Of a stretch of 6,368 nt of DNA, positions 1 through 5,975 are shown piece after piece. The notes beneath the pieces are model-generated. The model searched no databases. It was not told the origin of the DNA and saw nothing but the letters and a program-made list of their open reading frames with translations. Both the position numbers and the translations under genes were made by a program. The stretch covers positions 1 to 6,368 of the forward strand of contig JABMOJ010000306.1 in NCBI GenBank assembly GCA_013204195.1, written 5' to 3'. Position 1 is the stretch's first letter; every line of letters begins with the position of its first letter. The DNA comes from SAR86 cluster bacterium (lineage in GTDB: Bacteria; Pseudomonadota; Gammaproteobacteria; Pseudomonadales; Azotimanducaceae).

Positions 1-135
1 ACCCCTGCCCCCCCCCTGCACTTAGCCTTTCACCTGCCTGAGTCGGGAATCGTTTGTCAAATGGCGTCAGGCATGGCATTTTGGCCCCTGTTTATCAGCC
101 CTCGTCGATTCAGGCGAACCACCACCTGTCATATT
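1..135. other. Upstream region of the reductase gene, no gene supported
   Basis: No complete gene is visible here. Positions 8-16 are a run of nine C, prone to replication slippage and sequencing length errors. The reductase frame is open leftward through this stretch, but the residues it would add (ATG at 61 onward, 29 residues) do not look like an SDR N-terminus and lie before a good ribosome binding site, so I treat it as leader. A TTGTCA at 54-59 with CATTTT at 77-82 (17-base spacing) could be a weak sigma-70-like promoter, but the -10 match is poor. Confidence 0.4.
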
Positions 136-140
136 AGGAG
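136..140 (+). promoter_or_regulatory. Ribosome binding site that sets the reductase start at 148
   Basis: AGGAG lies seven bases before ATG 148. It favours this start over the in-frame ATG at 61, which lacks such a site. Confidence 0.8.
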
Positions 141-147
141 AATCAAA

Positions 148-918
148 ATGGATTTAGGACTCAAAGGCCGCAACGTATTGATTACCGGTGCCACTCGCGG
201 CATCGGCCGCGCGATCGCGGACACCTTTGCCGATGAGGGTTGTAACGTCGCCATCTGCGCTCGTAACCCCGAAGAAATCGAACAGGCCCTGAAAGACCTG
301 AATGCCAAGGGCATCAAGGCGATTGGCAAGCAGGTGGATGTGATGGCCGAAGGCGAATTGAAAGTCTGGGTACTTGAGGCGGGTCAACAGCTGGGCGGAC
401 TAGATATTCTTGTATCTAACGTTGGCGCTATGGCGCAGGGTATCGATCGAGACTCATGGATGCAGAACATCAATGTGGATGTGTTCGGCCTGGTAGATAT
501 GATTGAAGCCGGCCAGGGATTCCTCGAGGCTGCAGCACAACAGCACGGCGATGCCGCCGTCATCGCTGTGGGTTCTGTATCCAGTACTACCGCCGCAGTG
601 GCATCCTCTTATGGTGCCGTCAAGGCTGCGATGGTGCATTTTATTAAGGGCTATGCCAAACAGAATGCTCACCAAAAAATTCGAGCGAATATCGTCTCAC
701 CGGGCACCGTGTATTTCGATGGCGGTATCTGGCAAACGATAGAGAAACACAATCCCGAGATGTTCAAAGGCGCAATGGCCAGAAACCCCACTGGCCGAAT
801 GGCAACGGCATTCGACGTGGCCAATGCCGTAGTCTTTCTGGCGAGCGAGCGATCGGCGTTCACCACAGGGATCAATCTGAACGTGGATGGCGCCATCACC
901 GATCGTGTAAATTTCTAA
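148..918 (+). CDS. SDR family NAD(P)-dependent oxidoreductase
   Basis: This encodes a 256-residue classical short-chain dehydrogenase/reductase, the usual length for the family. It would be a soluble cytoplasmic enzyme that interconverts a hydroxyl and a keto group with NAD(P)H. Visible motifs: the nucleotide-binding TGATRGIG at residues 13-20, SNVGA around N91 in place of the usual NNAG, and the catalytic set N109, S143, Y155 and K159 (YGAVK). SPGTVYFDGG (about 184-193) is the cofactor/substrate loop, and NVDGA near the C-terminus is typical. An Arg in CARN after the second beta strand hints at NADP preference. The start at 148 is chosen because AGGAG sits seven bases upstream and the SDR fold begins at once (LKGRNVLITGA). 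The substrate cannot be read from sequence. The acyl-CoA synthetase downstream suggests a hydroxyacyl or hydroxysteroid substrate, but a terminator separates the two genes. Annotators often call such proteins 3-oxoacyl-ACP reductase (FabG-like); that specific role is not shown. Confidence 0.93.
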   Translation: MDLGLKGRNVLITGATRGIGRAIADTFADEGCNVAICARNPEEIEQALKDLNAKGIKAIGKQVDVMAEGELKVWVLEAGQQLGGLDILVSNVGAMAQGIDRDSWMQNINVDVFGLVDMIEAGQGFLEAAAQQHGDAAVIAVGSVSSTTAAVASSYGAVKAAMVHFIKGYAKQNAHQKIRANIVSPGTVYFDGGIWQTIEKHNPEMFKGAMARNPTGRMATAFDVANAVVFLASERSAFTTGINLNVDGAITDRVNF

Positions 919-985
919 CGCCCATCGGCGCGGTATCCGCCTATCAGGGGAATACCTAGAGACGCGAGTTCAAGCAGATAAGCAG

Positions 986-1012
986 AAACGCCCGGCATGC
1001 CGGGCGTTTTTT
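986..1012 (+). terminator. Rho-independent terminator after the reductase gene
   Basis: Positions 986-1009 form a perfect 24-base palindrome centred between 997 and 998, with a GC-rich stem (CGCCCGG pairing with CCGGGCG) around CATG, followed by T at 1007-1012. It lies 68 bases after the reductase stop, reads in the plus direction, and probably ends that transcript before the acyl-CoA synthetase gene. The opposite strand has only a short T run, so strong two-way termination is less likely. Confidence 0.9.
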
Positions 1013-1135
1013 ATGGGGCTCGCGGCATCTCTCGCAACCTGTAAGGCGTCATCCGCCGTCTCTGTGCTAAATCGTAACAATGCTGTACAACCTGTCCCTG
1101 ACTGTCTTACCCTACTTCCCAAGACAAACAACAGC
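1013..1135 (+). other. Leader of the acyl-CoA synthetase gene, promoter not resolved
   Basis: The stretch lies between the terminator and the ribosome binding site of the synthetase, so a promoter for the downstream group should be here. TAACAAT at 1075-1081 is a weak -10-like element, without a convincing -35 at the right distance. The frame is open from 1013, but the codons before 1148 do not resemble the family N-terminus and have no ribosome binding site. Confidence 0.3.
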
Positions 1136-1140
1136 AGGAG
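1136..1140 (+). promoter_or_regulatory. Ribosome binding site that sets the acyl-CoA synthetase start at 1148
   Basis: AGGAG lies seven bases before ATG 1148, the same spacing as at the reductase gene. The protein that follows (MVWNYGDMFEAIA) begins as FadD19-type ligases do. Confidence 0.8.
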
Positions 1141-1147
1141 AGCCAAC

Positions 1148-2608
1148 ATGGTCTGGAATTATGGGGATATGTTTGAAGCCATCGCCGCGGCATTGCCGCA
1201 GGACCGGCCCGCATTGATTCACGATGGGCGAGTGCTCACCTGGCAACAAATGGACCAGCGGGCAAACAATCTGGCGCGACATTTTCTTCAGGCTGGCGCC
1301 AAAACCGGCGACAAGGTCGCGTTTTATATGCGCAACCATGCCGCCTATATGGAAACGCTGACGACCTGCTTCAAAGCTCGCTTAACCCATGTCAACGTCA
1401 ACTTTCGGTATGTGGAGGATGAACTGTGGTACATCATCGACAACTCTGACGCCCGTATCGTGGTCTTTGCCGCCGAGTTCGCTCCCCAGGTCGAAGCCCT
1501 CAGGCGCCGTTTACCGAATGTTCTGTTATGGCTGCAGGTGGACGACGGCCACCCCGGCACTGCTATGAGTCACGCTGGCGCCGCTAGCCCAGTCAAGTCT
1601 TATGAAACTCTGGCCACCGCCGGCGACGGCAGTCCCCTGAACATCGCCAGACAAGGCGATGACCTATTGTTCATTTATACCGGTGGCACAACCGGCATGC
1701 CCAAAGGCGTCATGTGGGCCCATGAAGATATCTGGACAGCCAGTGGTGGTGGCGCCGTCGTCGACCAGGACATTGCTGCACCAGCTAATCTTGAGGAACA
1801 TGTGGCTAATATTCTGGCAGCAACTGCCAGCAACCGAGGTATGCCTGTCTGCCCAGAGATGCATGGCACCGGTCTGCTCACTGCCCTGGGCACACTCGCC
1901 CGTGGCGGCACCGTGGTCACCATCGGCAGCGCTCATTTTGACCCGCAGCAGATCTGGCAAACAGTCCAGGACCAACAGGTCACATCCATGGCGATTGTCG
2001 GTGATGCATTTGGCCGTCCTCTGCTACAGGCACTGGAGCAACACCCAGGCGCCTATGACCTGTCGTCCCTACTGGTCATCATTTCCTCTGGCGTCATGTG
2101 GAGCCCCGAGATCAAACAGGGATTGCTCAAGCATAACCCGCAAATGAGTCTCGTTGACTCCTTTGGCGCCTCAGAAGCCATCGGCTTTGGCCAATCTGTT
2201 ACCACCGCTGACCAGGGCGTTGCGGTCGCTAAATTCGCCATCGGCGAGTTCACTCGTGTATTTTCTGAGGACCACCGAGAAATCATGCCCGGCAGCGAAG
2301 AACCTGGCTTTGTGGCTCGCTGCGGCGGCATACCCCGAGGCTACTATAAGGATCTGGAGAAATCCGCTAAAACCTTCCCCGAGATTAACGGCGTGCGTTA
2401 TTCCATTCCCGGCGACTGGTGTCAGGTGGCCGCCGACGGTACCATCACACTGCTAGGCCGAGGCAGTGTCTGTATTAATACTGCTGGCGAAAAGGTGTAC
2501 CCCGAAGAAGTCGAGGAAGTCCTCAAGACTCATCCCGCTATCAGAGATGCCCTGGTGGTCGGTGTCCCTGACGAAAAATGGGGCCAAGCGGTCACCGCCG
2601 CCGTATAA
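1148..2608 (+). CDS. FadD19-like acyl-CoA synthetase (AMP-binding), ended early by an in-frame TAA
   Basis: Enzymes of this ANL family join a carboxylic acid to CoA through an acyl-adenylate. The closest type I recognise is the FadD17/FadD19 group, which activates sterol side-chain acids in actinobacteria, with relatives in proteobacterial steroid degraders. Group-typical stretches are VNVNFRYVEDEL, the ATP loop YTGGTTGMPKGVMW (Y177 to W190), DSFGASEA, YSIPGDW with D423, LGRGSVCINTAGEK (hinge region R438, E448) and KVYPEEVE. The start at 1148 follows AGGAG. Reading stops at TAA 2606-2608 after 486 residues, within the mobile C-terminal domain just after VTAAV. The rest of that domain is still encoded in the same frame downstream, so uninterrupted the protein would be about 547 residues, the normal family length. 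As it stands the product lacks the catalytic lysine and should not adenylate normally. A one-base sequencing error, a real nonsense mutation or readthrough are all possible. Sterol specificity is inference from resemblance. Confidence 0.88.
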   Translation: MVWNYGDMFEAIAAALPQDRPALIHDGRVLTWQQMDQRANNLARHFLQAGAKTGDKVAFYMRNHAAYMETLTTCFKARLTHVNVNFRYVEDELWYIIDNSDARIVVFAAEFAPQVEALRRRLPNVLLWLQVDDGHPGTAMSHAGAASPVKSYETLATAGDGSPLNIARQGDDLLFIYTGGTTGMPKGVMWAHEDIWTASGGGAVVDQDIAAPANLEEHVANILAATASNRGMPVCPEMHGTGLLTALGTLARGGTVVTIGSAHFDPQQIWQTVQDQQVTSMAIVGDAFGRPLLQALEQHPGAYDLSSLLVIISSGVMWSPEIKQGLLKHNPQMSLVDSFGASEAIGFGQSVTTADQGVAVAKFAIGEFTRVFSEDHREIMPGSEEPGFVARCGGIPRGYYKDLEKSAKTFPEINGVRYSIPGDWCQVAADGTITLLGRGSVCINTAGEKVYPEEVEEVLKTHPAIRDALVVGVPDEKWGQAVTAAV

Positions 2609-2791
2609 CTGGCTGACAAAGCGATTTTGGACGAAGCCGAACTCAAAGCCTTCGTTCGACGGTCACTGGCGGCCTATAAGTGCCCGAAGCACGTCTTCGT
2701 CATTGATCAATTGGGCCGGGCCGCAAATGGCAAAGCTGACTACAAAGCCATTGGCCAGTACGTCAAGACACAACTCGGCATTGATGGCTAA
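2609..2791 (+). pseudogene. Detached C-terminal end of the acyl-CoA synthetase
   Basis: Immediately after the TAA at 2606-2608 and in the same frame, 60 sense codons encode the end of an ANL C-terminal domain: ELKAFVRRSLAAYKCPK, then HVFVIDQL and NGKADYKAIGQYV, ending at TAA 2789-2791. The lysine of GKADYK (codon 2732-2734, position 529 of the restored frame) matches the family lysine that catalyses adenylation. No ATG or GTG start and no ribosome binding site lie near its beginning, so it is unlikely to be translated as a separate protein. It is best read as the severed tail of the preceding gene. If the TAA is a base error (CAA for glutamine is the simplest), both pieces form one intact CDS, 1148-2791. 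Confidence 0.85.
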
Positions 2792-2828
2792 TACATCAGC
2801 GCATTGATGCAAACTTCAGAACAGAGAC

Positions 2829-2836
2829 AGGAAGGA
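2829..2836 (+). promoter_or_regulatory. Ribosome binding site supporting a GTG start at 2840
   Basis: AGGAAGGA lies just before GTG 2840; its first AGGA (2829-2832) is seven bases from the start codon. The competing in-frame ATG at 2807 and TTG at 2804 have no such site. Confidence 0.65.
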
Positions 2837-2839
2837 ACT

Positions 2840-3556
2840 GTGCCAACTTACCAAAATATTTACGATATCGCCTGCCGGCGCAAGGGCAGCGAGGATCAGC
2901 TTGAGTCTTTGCTGGCAGGGCCTTTGTCTGGCGCGCAACTTAAAGTCATTCCCGACGCCACTTACCTATCAGCGCTCACCAAAAAAGTCTTCCAGTCTGG
3001 CTTTGTCTGGCGCGTTGTCGAAGCTAAGTGGGATAACTTCGAGCTGCTGTTTTGGGGCTTTGATATCGACAAGTTATTGATGATGCCCGATGAGATGCTA
3101 GAACAACGCGCCCACGACCAACGCATTATTCGTAACTACCGAAAGGTTTGGGCCATTCGCGAAAACGCCCTGATGATCGACCTGACCCGCCGCCACCACC
3201 AATGCAGCTTTGCAGCCTTTATCGCCGACTGGCCCTGCGATGACATCGTCGGACTCTGGGCATACTTGAAGAAACATGGTAGCCGCTTGGGCGGCAATAT
3301 CGGCCCCTATGCATTACGCGCGCTCGGCAAAGATACGTTTTTATTAACCCGCGATGTTGAGGCCTACCTGCGAGAAGCCAAGGTCATAGAAACCGGCATC
3401 AATACCAAGTCGGCGCTAAGTCGAACCCAACAATTCTTTAATGATTTGCAGCAGGAATCGGGCCGCAGCCTGACAGAACTTAGCCGTCTGGTATCCTTGA
3501 GCCATGGTGACAACCGCGCAGGCCTGCAAGCGGAAGTGGCCCAGCGCTCAGCATAA
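2840..3556 (+). CDS. DNA-3-methyladenine glycosylase I (Tag)-like protein
   Basis: The 238-residue product resembles the adenine glycosylase (Tag) fold, whose best-known members cut 3-methyladenine from alkylated DNA. Visible similarity: YLSALTKKVFQSGFVWRVVEAKWDNFE (residues 42-68) matches the Tag segment around FQAGLSW, then FDIDKLLMMP, DQRIIRNYRKVWAIRENA (93-110), FIADWP, and a helix-hairpin-helix-like LKKHGSRLGGNIGPYALRALGKD (143-165). By my alignment the position of Tag's catalytic glutamate (E38 in E. coli) is lysine (K49), and the Tag zinc ligands are not evident. D172 in LLTRDV follows the hairpin where helix-hairpin-helix glycosylases of the GPD type carry their aspartate. The protein therefore belongs to a divergent subfamily whose activity is unproven. 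GTG 2840 is chosen for its ribosome binding site; starting at ATG 2807 would add 11 residues. It lies 48 bases after the end of the restored acyl-CoA synthetase frame and is probably co-transcribed with it. Confidence 0.82.
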   Translation: MPTYQNIYDIACRRKGSEDQLESLLAGPLSGAQLKVIPDATYLSALTKKVFQSGFVWRVVEAKWDNFELLFWGFDIDKLLMMPDEMLEQRAHDQRIIRNYRKVWAIRENALMIDLTRRHHQCSFAAFIADWPCDDIVGLWAYLKKHGSRLGGNIGPYALRALGKDTFLLTRDVEAYLREAKVIETGINTKSALSRTQQFFNDLQQESGRSLTELSRLVSLSHGDNRAGLQAEVAQRSA

Positions 3557-3634
3557 AGTCAGCGATCGCAAAACCCGCTGTCTCACCGTTGCTTTTTCAC
3601 ACCGCCTGAATCTCTAACCATTGAGTTGATGACC

Positions 3635-4519
3635 ATGAATTACGCCAAGCCTGATTACCTTATCTCTACTGCTGACCTAGACGCAGCCATCGCAAATAAT
3701 TCCAGCCGCCTGCGACTGTTTGACGTGACCATTAGTTTGGTCCCAAGCACACAAGGTTACAACGCCGTATCGGGCTTCGATGACTACCAACAAGCACATA
3801 TACCGGGCACGGCCTTTATGGATATTATTCGAGACTTATCGGACACCAGCAGCGGTTTGGGGTTTACCCTACCCTCAGCCGCGCACTTGCAAGCGGCCTA
3901 CCGCGCCGCCGGTATCGATGACGATAGCCAGGTGGTGTTTTATAGCAGCGGCCATATGATGTGGGCAACTCGCGCCTGGTGGATGCTGCATTCCTGTGGG
4001 CACAAAAATGTCGCAGTGCTAGACGGTGGACTATCGAAGTGGCAGCAAGAGGGTCGTGACCTGACCACTGAGTTTCCACCAGCGCGCTCAGGCAATGTGT
4101 TCGTCAGTCTTAACGCCAGCCTTTGGGCGGATAAAGCCACCACCCTCGCCGCGGTCCATGACGGCGACGTCTGTACCATCAACGCCCTCTCACCTGAAGT
4201 CTACTCCGGTGAGGCGAAGATGAGCTATGGGCGCAAGGGACATATCGAAAACAGCAAAAATGTCTTCTACGATGAACTGCTAGACCAGGGTTGCTTTCGC
4301 CCTGCAGCTGAACTGCAGCGCGTATTCTTGGCCAAGGGCCTACTAGAGAAACAGCGGGTCATCGCCTACTGCGGCGGCGGGATTGCCGCGACCCTCGACG
4401 CGCTAGCCTTGGCGCTTATTGGCCATCAGCAAGTCGCTGTGTATGACGGCTCCATGAGCGAATGGGTCAAAGATGAAACGTTGCCTCTGATCACCGGCCC
4501 CGAAGCAGCTGCCGATTGA
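3635..4519 (+). CDS. Two-domain rhodanese-type sulfurtransferase
   Basis: The 294-residue product has two tandem rhodanese domains, as in thiosulfate and 3-mercaptopyruvate sulfurtransferases, which move sulfane sulfur through a cysteine persulfide. The N-terminal domain (about 1-140) has RLFDV, AHIPGT (54-59) and YSSGHMMWATRAWWML (103-118) followed by VLDGGLSKW; it lacks an active cysteine, as normal for the structural domain. The C-terminal domain has a GHIENSKNV segment (202 onward) and the active loop YCGGGIAAT with C246. That loop differs from both the mercaptopyruvate form (CGSGVTA) and the usual rhodanese form (CRxGxTA), so the sulfur donor cannot be assigned. No signal peptide is seen, so it is likely cytoplasmic. 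ATG 3635 is preferred because a weak GAG (3623-3625) is nine bases away. ATG 3629 or TTG 3626 are possible and would add two or three residues. The gene lies 78 bases after the glycosylase-like gene with no terminator between. Confidence 0.92.
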   Translation: MNYAKPDYLISTADLDAAIANNSSRLRLFDVTISLVPSTQGYNAVSGFDDYQQAHIPGTAFMDIIRDLSDTSSGLGFTLPSAAHLQAAYRAAGIDDDSQVVFYSSGHMMWATRAWWMLHSCGHKNVAVLDGGLSKWQQEGRDLTTEFPPARSGNVFVSLNASLWADKATTLAAVHDGDVCTINALSPEVYSGEAKMSYGRKGHIENSKNVFYDELLDQGCFRPAAELQRVFLAKGLLEKQRVIAYCGGGIAATLDALALALIGHQQVAVYDGSMSEWVKDETLPLITGPEAAAD

Positions 4520-4535
4520 TGAGCCCACGCCAAAG

Positions 4536-5327
4536 CTAAGCGAATAAACGCGTCTGATAAAACCTTAAAATTTCATCTACCGCCGCTCGAGTTGGCTCGC
4601 CTTCCGCGTCGATCAGGTGCATCGTCACCACACTATGGGGCGCGGCGCGGCTAACCCTCGCCGCCTCGTCAGGCAATACCCGAGACTGAAATCGATCACC
4701 CAGCGCCGCAGCATATTCACTGAAGCGCTCTTTACGGCAAAATGGGTCACCATCGAAGCGGTATGCCAGCACAGTCAGATCTTCCTTCTCGAGTCGATCT
4801 TTAACGCAACTCAGATCCGCTGGGGAGATATGCATACCGCCTTTTTGAAATAGTGGCAGTGAGGGCTGAGACAGCACCGGTGCCAACATTGTTGGCTCCA
4901 CCATCATGGACAACGCAAAATTGCCCGTGAAGCACATGCCAATAGCACCCACGCCCTTGCCGCCACATAGTGGATGCACATGCGCGGACAGCGCTCTGAG
5001 CCAATCCACCACCGGACTGCTGCGGTTAGCCGCCAGCGCAGAAAACTCTCGACTGATACAAGCCCGAGCCACTGATTTGGCCAGATAACCGCCCGAGGGC
5101 GATCGACCGACTTCACCGAACAAGTGCGGCATCCAGACTGTAAAGCCCGCATCTCGCACCTTGCGAGCAAAATTGATCACCTCATCATAGATACCGGGCA
5201 TCTCTGACATGACGATCACCGCAGGACCACTGCCAGAGGTGAACACCAGCTTGCTTCTGCCTAACAAGGCTATCTGCTGACGATTGAAATCTTCCAGCCC
5301 ATCTGATTTGACGATAATGTCCGTCAT
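4536..5327 (-). CDS. Dienelactone hydrolase family protein
   Basis: The 263-residue product is an alpha/beta-hydrolase of the dienelactone hydrolase type, which cleaves lactones or esters with a Cys-His-Asp triad. Visible features: PAVIVMSEMPGIYDEVINFA with E42, matching the glutamate that positions the nucleophile; DAGFTVWMPHLFG (59-71); the nucleophile elbow GMCFTGN with C132; DGDPFC (192-197) providing the aspartate; and H231 or H237 in PHSVVTMHL as histidine candidates. No signal peptide or membrane segment is seen. The start is the ATG at 5325-5327; AGGAG at 5341-5345 on this strand lies 13 bases away, longer than usual. The gene ends 16 bases from the converging sulfurtransferase. Relatives often sit in aromatic, lipid or sterol catabolic loci, which fits the nearby acyl-CoA synthetase, but the substrate is unknown and the two genes are on opposite strands. 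Confidence 0.9.
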   Translation of the reverse strand: MTDIIVKSDGLEDFNRQQIALLGRSKLVFTSGSGPAVIVMSEMPGIYDEVINFARKVRDAGFTVWMPHLFGEVGRSPSGGYLAKSVARACISREFSALAANRSSPVVDWLRALSAHVHPLCGGKGVGAIGMCFTGNFALSMMVEPTMLAPVLSQPSLPLFQKGGMHISPADLSCVKDRLEKEDLTVLAYRFDGDPFCRKERFSEYAAALGDRFQSRVLPDEAARVSRAAPHSVVTMHLIDAEGEPTRAAVDEILRFYQTRLFA

Positions 5328-5496
5328 CGTGGCTTGCGCCCTCCTAAAACGTTGATAAAGCTGATCGTAATTAACAATTCTAACGCAGCATAAAAGGTGC
5401 GCCGACGATCTTGCACGCTGGTCAATTCAATAGTGAACAGATGGTTTGGCCAAAACCGGATCAGCGTCTCCCGTGACGCCTCACACTGGCCAAAAC
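5328..5496 (-). promoter_or_regulatory. Leader and likely promoter region of the hydrolase gene
   Basis: This 169-base gap should hold the hydrolase promoter. On the minus strand TAGAAT (5377-5382) matches five of six -10 bases, with no good -35 at 17 bases, and AGGAGGG (5339-5345) is the ribosome binding site. The right half holds two copies of TGGCCAAAACC (plus strand, 5447-5457 and 5487-5497) and a small hairpin GCGTC/GACGC (5464-5468 with 5475-5479). None of this proves regulation. Confidence 0.35.
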
Positions 5497-5497
5497 C
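5447..5497. repeat. Pair of 11-base direct repeats, TGGCCAAAACC
   Basis: The same 11 bases occur at 5447-5457 and 5487-5497, start-to-start distance 40 bases. The first copy extends into a short palindrome TTTGGCCAAA (5445-5454). The second overlaps the last base of the membrane-protein stop codon. The small hairpin at 5464-5479 lies between them. The exact match is plain; a function is not. Confidence 0.5.
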
Positions 5498-5841
5498 TAG
5501 TGACTTGCTCGCATCTTGCCTAGGAGAATCTCGTGCATATCACCCTTTGCCTTAAAACTCGCCAGCAATAGATAAACACAAAGGAATGGCGCGCCGCCAA
5601 AAAAACCCAAAATCCCAACCACCACACCAACCGCTGAAAAATGGTGACGCCATGCAAGCCAAAGTCCAGACAGTGCCAACATGCTCATGAAGTCGACATT
5701 AAACTGGCCCGGCCAAGCCATGGCCATGATGTCGCTGAAGAACACCGCAAACAAACCCAAACCATGATCACCTATGACCACGACAGTATAGGCTGAGACA
5801 CTCATCAATATCGCGACCAGCAGTATCCTAAAAATAATCAT
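5497..5841 (-). CDS. Small four-helix membrane protein of unknown function
   Basis: The 114-residue product is strongly hydrophobic, with likely membrane segments at about residues 2-23, 27-43, 50-65 and 69-94, and a short polar tail (KAKGDMHEILLGKM). It sits in the inner membrane. The stretch FFSDIMAMAWPGQFNVDF (34-51) and the segment WLAWRHHFS (61-69) look conserved, resembling uncharacterised proteobacterial proteins I have seen of about this size, but I can name no function. AAAGGAG at 5851-5857 lies nine bases before the ATG, so the start is well supported. It lies between an acetyltransferase gene (134-base gap) and the hydrolase gene (169-base gap) on the same strand; those gaps are wide enough for separate promoters, so an operon is not certain. 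Confidence 0.8.
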   Translation of the reverse strand: MIIFRILLVAILMSVSAYTVVVIGDHGLGLFAVFFSDIMAMAWPGQFNVDFMSMLALSGLWLAWRHHFSAVGVVVGILGFFGGAPFLCVYLLLASFKAKGDMHEILLGKMRASH

Positions 5842-5850
5842 TAACCCAAA

Positions 5851-5857
5851 CTCCTTT
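5851..5857 (-). promoter_or_regulatory. Ribosome binding site of the membrane-protein gene
   Basis: AAAGGAG on the minus strand, nine bases before the ATG at 5839-5841. It supports translation of this short gene. Confidence 0.75.
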
Positions 5858-5975
5858 CATCTAGTAATGAATATTAACGATTTGTGCTCCCCTCTCGCCG
5901 ATAGCCTCCAACAAAAGCTAAATGGGGCGTAATGTGGCTAGCATTCCACAACAGGCGCTCACACAACAATTTAAC

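Noticed and set aside
61..147. 29-residue N-terminal extension of the reductase
   Set aside because: It has no ribosome binding site, does not resemble SDR N-termini or a clear signal peptide, and ATG 148 has AGGAG at ideal spacing with the fold starting directly.
1013..1147. 45-residue N-terminal extension of the acyl-CoA synthetase
   Set aside because: Its first codon lies next to the terminator's T tract, no ribosome binding site precedes it, and family similarity begins at ATG 1148.
1659..2147. Long alternative frames on both strands inside the synthetase gene
   Set aside because: They are shadows of a well-supported coding frame, show no recognisable domain, and lack ribosome binding sites.
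2606..2608. Reassigned TAA codon (altered genetic code)
   Set aside because: TAA ends the intact reductase (916-918) and the glycosylase-like gene (3554-3556), and TGA and TAG end other genes here, so all three stops act normally.
2466..2807. Overlapping plus-strand reading frame across the TAA of the synthetase, considered as a frameshifted continuation
   Set aside because: Its translation shows no ANL motifs; the real C-terminal motifs continue in the original frame, so a base substitution and not a frameshift is indicated.
5464..5479. Hairpin GCGTC/GACGC as terminator of the membrane-protein gene
   Set aside because: The stem is only five pairs and no T run follows directly on the minus strand.
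5920..5960. Small inverted repeat near GCTAGC between the acetyltransferase and membrane-protein genes
   Set aside because: Stem arms are four to five bases with an eight-base loop and no T tract, within what chance would give.
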